Part shown: one piece after another, positions 61,701 to 64,000 of the stretch
Numbering within the stretch: the first letter of the stretch is position 1
Layout: every line of letters begins with the position of its first letter
Position numbers and translations under genes: made by a program
The notes under the pieces: generated by a model
The model's input: only the letters and a program-made list of their open reading frames with translations
Database searches by the model: none
Told to the model about the DNA's origin: nothing
Assembly (NCBI GenBank): GCA_030737875.1
Contig: JASFAX010000020.1
Location: 32,502,688 to 32,566,687, forward strand
DNA length: 64,000 nucleotides
Direction: 5' to 3'
Source: Allium sativum
Taxonomy: Eukaryota > Streptophyta > Magnoliopsida > Asparagales > Amaryllidaceae

Positions 61701-63027
61701 AACCCATAATATCCTTGTATAACCTTTTAAAATCATTCAAATTTACTTTCCAAAATATTTTGGATCTGAAATTCAACTTTTATTTTTTTACTTAGTATAT
61801 CAAATTCCAATTCATTTCTAAATTCAAATACCATCAAATTAACCATCCCATTCGTCGGATCAGTTGGGGATAGCCACGGAGTGCAGGAAACTTTATTTCC
61901 AAACCCAAGCCTGGAAATTATACTCTCTGTCATCCTAGAATGTTCCGCTATTTATTTATTCTTTTAAAGGGCTTTATCAATATATATGAATTCGTACATA
62001 TGGTCTTTCCAAATTATTAACCTTCAAATTCAATAATGATATTGCATCTAATTACGAAGGGATTTGTCGATCACCAATGTGATACCATAATTGTTGTGTC
62101 ATGGTGTGTGCAAAACAACATCAACAACCATTTAGACATCCACACCAACCATCATCAAATAAATCATAACTGTGCATAAGCGTTATAACACTAATGCTTA
62201 ATAGTGTTTGTGGTCTAAACTATGCATCCATCATCCATCACAACAAACTTCAATCATCATTAACCGCTAATAATTCATCACTATATTTGAATTAGTCTAA
62301 CCAATAATTAAATACATAACTTGTGGTTAAAGTATTCTCACCTAACAGCTTTCCAAATCTTCACGATAGGCGAGCCTAGTTGAGCGAACAATCGGACAGT
62401 ATTTTAGCACTCCGTCTACTTCACCAAAATATATATTGTATAATATATACTAATCTTTCTCGCTCTATATTTTATAAGAGGAGGAGAAGGAGGATGAAGA
62501 ACTTCGGCAAAGTGGTGGTGGAAAATAAGAAGACTTATGCCATGAAACCATGGCCATAGGCTTTAAGAAGAAGATGAAAAGAAGGGAATGGAGTGGAATG
62601 GTTGAAAAATGGAGGAAAGGCCTCCTTATATAGGAATGGAGGAGTAAGGAGGTAAAGACACCTAAGGGGACAAGTTGAAACCAAGAATGAAAGGAGGGAT
62701 GCAAAAATACAGGTGTCCTTACAATTGTCTTAAGGAGGGAAAGTGATCTTTTGGTAGCATTTCCTTGAAAATGCTATGAAAACTAAGGACAACACTTAGT
62801 TCTCACGCTACTAATTCATATTATTGTTTGGCAAATCCAATCAAACAATAAATAGTATTAATAAATGCAAACTTTTTAATAATTATTCCCATTTATAATT
62901 CAAGTAAAATCTATCATATAACTTGTCAAAATTATTAAATATTCAAAACCATATATATTTTTGTCAAATTCAAATGAAGTAATAAAATTTCCAATTTTAA
63001 TTTGGTTTAAAATTCTGGATCGTTACA
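58720..63027 (-). repeat. Element D 5' LTR (4.3 kb)
   Basis: Uninterrupted copy of 38378-42732. Shared 3' block (58720-60330) with a stem at 59239-59299 (CATAAGG with CCTTATG), AT-rich middle, TATA at 62627-62634, U3 to 63027. It lacks about 75 bp near 60560 that the 3' LTR has (about 40217-40320) and holds extra sequence near 62690-62735. No gene seen. Confidence 0.92.
62627..62634 (-). promoter_or_regulatory. TATA box, element D 5' LTR
   Basis: CTATATAA on the minus strand, about 395 bp inside the LTR. This U3 is much shorter than those of A, B, C and E. Confidence 0.65.
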
Positions 63028-63032
63028 CAATA
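63028..63032. repeat. Target-site duplication of element D, right copy
   Basis: CAATA, against CAATG at 38373-38377. Confidence 0.75.
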
Positions 63033-63797
63033 GAATATGTCTTGAAATCCAATTGGACTATTTCGATCAGTATTCGTTAAAATTAAAATATAAACTAATA
63101 TAACATTTAAAATTTATTTCAACGTACATTTTAATTTAACAGGGCCATATACTACCTCCAAAAATTCCCAAAAAAATAATCTAGCTAGATTTTGATGATA
63201 CGGTCCTAACAAAACTGATTTCGTCGAATTTGGATGCCGTTTGAAAAATTGTCATTTTCCAGTCGATTAAATTCAAACTTAAATTACCAAAAAAGTTTAA
63301 ATCCACCACGCTCAGTTATTAATTCCAAATATTATGAAAATTGGAATCTAGGAATAATTCGACATTCCAGGTCCAACGAAAGTCGTTTCATCGAAAATGG
63401 AGGTCATATGCAAAATGACTATTTTTATGGGCTATATATTATACAAAATATATATAAATTCCATATCGACTATTTTAAATTTTAAACTAGACATAACTTT
63501 CAACTCTTGTTTTGATATCTGGATTTTTCACATTCGTTAGAAAGATATAATTAAACAAATTCAAAAATTTCTTATTTTATTGAAAATTGATTTATTTTGA
63601 ATCCTTTACATTCATTTGAAATCGAATTTTCAAACTACCGCGCCATTTCAGGCTCATTTTACAATTAAAATAAATTTATTCATTCTAACTTCAATTTCAA
63701 TAAATCTTTAGTCATTATTATTTAAAATAAATCACTTTAAATATCCAAAATCCATTAAAATTGCCAAAATAAAAATTTTGAATTCCGGGTTTTTACA
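63033..63797 (-). repeat. Element C 5' LTR, proximal part (right of D)
   Basis: U3 start of C, colinear with about 30725-31501. It contains the block shared with B and E and ends at TGTAAAAACCCGG (minus strand). Confidence 0.9.
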
Positions 63798-63802
63798 ATT
63801 AG
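63798..63802. repeat. Target-site duplication of element C, right copy
   Basis: ATTAG, identical to 25350-25354. Confidence 0.92.
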
Positions 63803-64000
63803 TATGTTCTAAGAGACGAAAAACATTCTTAAAATGTTTGCTAAATTAAAATATTGACAAAACTTATCTAAGAAATAAACATACATGTAACATTATTTCT
63901 TTGACTATACTTACTTCTGCATTACTTAAGACTATTTTAATGCCTCTGCTTCAGCTAAAAAAATATGCATGGTCCTCAAATGTGTTAAAGTTTATTCTAC
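63803..64000. other. Right flank outside the elements
   Basis: About 200 bp of AT-rich sequence. No coding, RNA or repeat signal seen. Confidence 0.6.

Larger units (their letters stand above)
38378..63027 (-). mobile_element. Element D: giant-LTR retrotransposon inside C, split by E
   Basis: Minus-strand, non-autonomous. 3' LTR 38378-42732 (4355 bp), internal region 42733-43319 plus 57324-58719 (about 1.98 kb without E), 5' LTR 58720-63027 (4308 bp). PBS 58705-58716, PPT 42733-42749, duplication CAATG/CAATA. It shares the LTR 3' block and the post-PBS hairpin with B, C and E, but its U3 is different and its promoter lies only about 400 bp inside. At the left end CGTAACGACC replaces the expected TGTAACGACC, so one terminal base has mutated; the other LTR still reads TGTAATGACC. 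No gag-pol. Confidence 0.92.
25355..63797 (-). mobile_element. Element C: giant-LTR, tiny-internal retrotransposon, split by D and E
   Basis: Minus-strand, non-autonomous. 3' LTR 25355-31501 (6147 bp), internal region 31502-32561 (1060 bp), 5' LTR 32562-38377 continued at 63033-63797 (about 6.58 kb without D). PBS 32547-32558, PPT 31502-31514, perfect ATTAG duplication. It is a relative of B: U3 block, leader, A5/T5 palindromes, 3' block and post-PBS hairpins correspond. Its LTR copies look the most diverged of the five (roughly 88% in the sampled end), which fits its place as the outermost insertion. A 380-bp deletion marks the 3' LTR. No gag-pol. Confidence 0.93.

Noticed and set aside
38378..63027. 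C and D as one element with several LTRs
   Set aside because: Both are on the minus strand, but each has its own PBS, PPT and duplication, and the LTR of C continues after 63033.
71..63797. Tandem segmental duplications in place of LTRs
   Set aside because: PBS and PPT abut the repeat ends exactly, and 5-bp duplications flank each pair, which duplication would not produce.

Overview
The window is intergenic DNA from a large plant nuclear genome. It is AT-rich and contains no rRNA gene, no convincing host gene and no gag or pol coding region. The plant assignment rests on the retrotransposon signals: primer-binding sites that match the 3' end of plant initiator tRNA-Met (TGGTATCAGAGC), polypurine tracts of the AAGTGGGGGAGAT type, LTRs that start TGTAAC/TGTAAT, and nested insertions. 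The species cannot be told from the sequence.

About 98% of the window is five LTR retrotransposons with inverted proportions: LTRs of about 4.3-6.7 kb flank internal regions of only about 0.7-2.0 kb. I call them A to E. A (minus strand, 71-24515) carries B (plus, 4194-17156) inside its 3' LTR. C (minus, 25355-63797) carries D (minus, 38378-63027) inside its 5' LTR. D carries E (plus, 43320-57318) inside its internal region. Each element has a 5-bp target-site duplication: perfect for A (ATGAC) and C (ATTAG), and 4 of 5 for B, D and E. Only 1-65, 24521-25349 and 63803-64000 lie outside the elements.

A PBS and a PPT were found in all five, and TATA-like promoters inside the LTRs. Measured from the LTR 5' end, TATA lies at about 870-880 bp in B, C and E, 400 bp in D and 1.5 kb in A. 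In B and E an AATAAA lies within 100 bp of the LTR 3' end. The repeated RNA segment R would therefore be about 5 kb long and U5 very short. B, C, D and E share a roughly 1.5-kb block at the LTR 3' end, and B, C and E share a U3 block, while the middles of the LTRs diverge. They look like related non-autonomous families (LARD-like), probably derived from and mobilised by Ty3/gypsy elements. A is a separate family.

The most interesting content is apparent RNA structure in place of protein. Just after the PBS, four families keep the same stem-loop with base-pair-preserving substitutions. A second hairpin with a self-complementary loop follows in B, E and D. The LTRs carry more covarying hairpins, phased short repeats, a 2-kb degenerate tandem repeat (E) and, in A, a tRNA-like cassette with A box, B box and T-run. 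All identity statements are by-eye estimates on sampled stretches, and no folding or database search was run.
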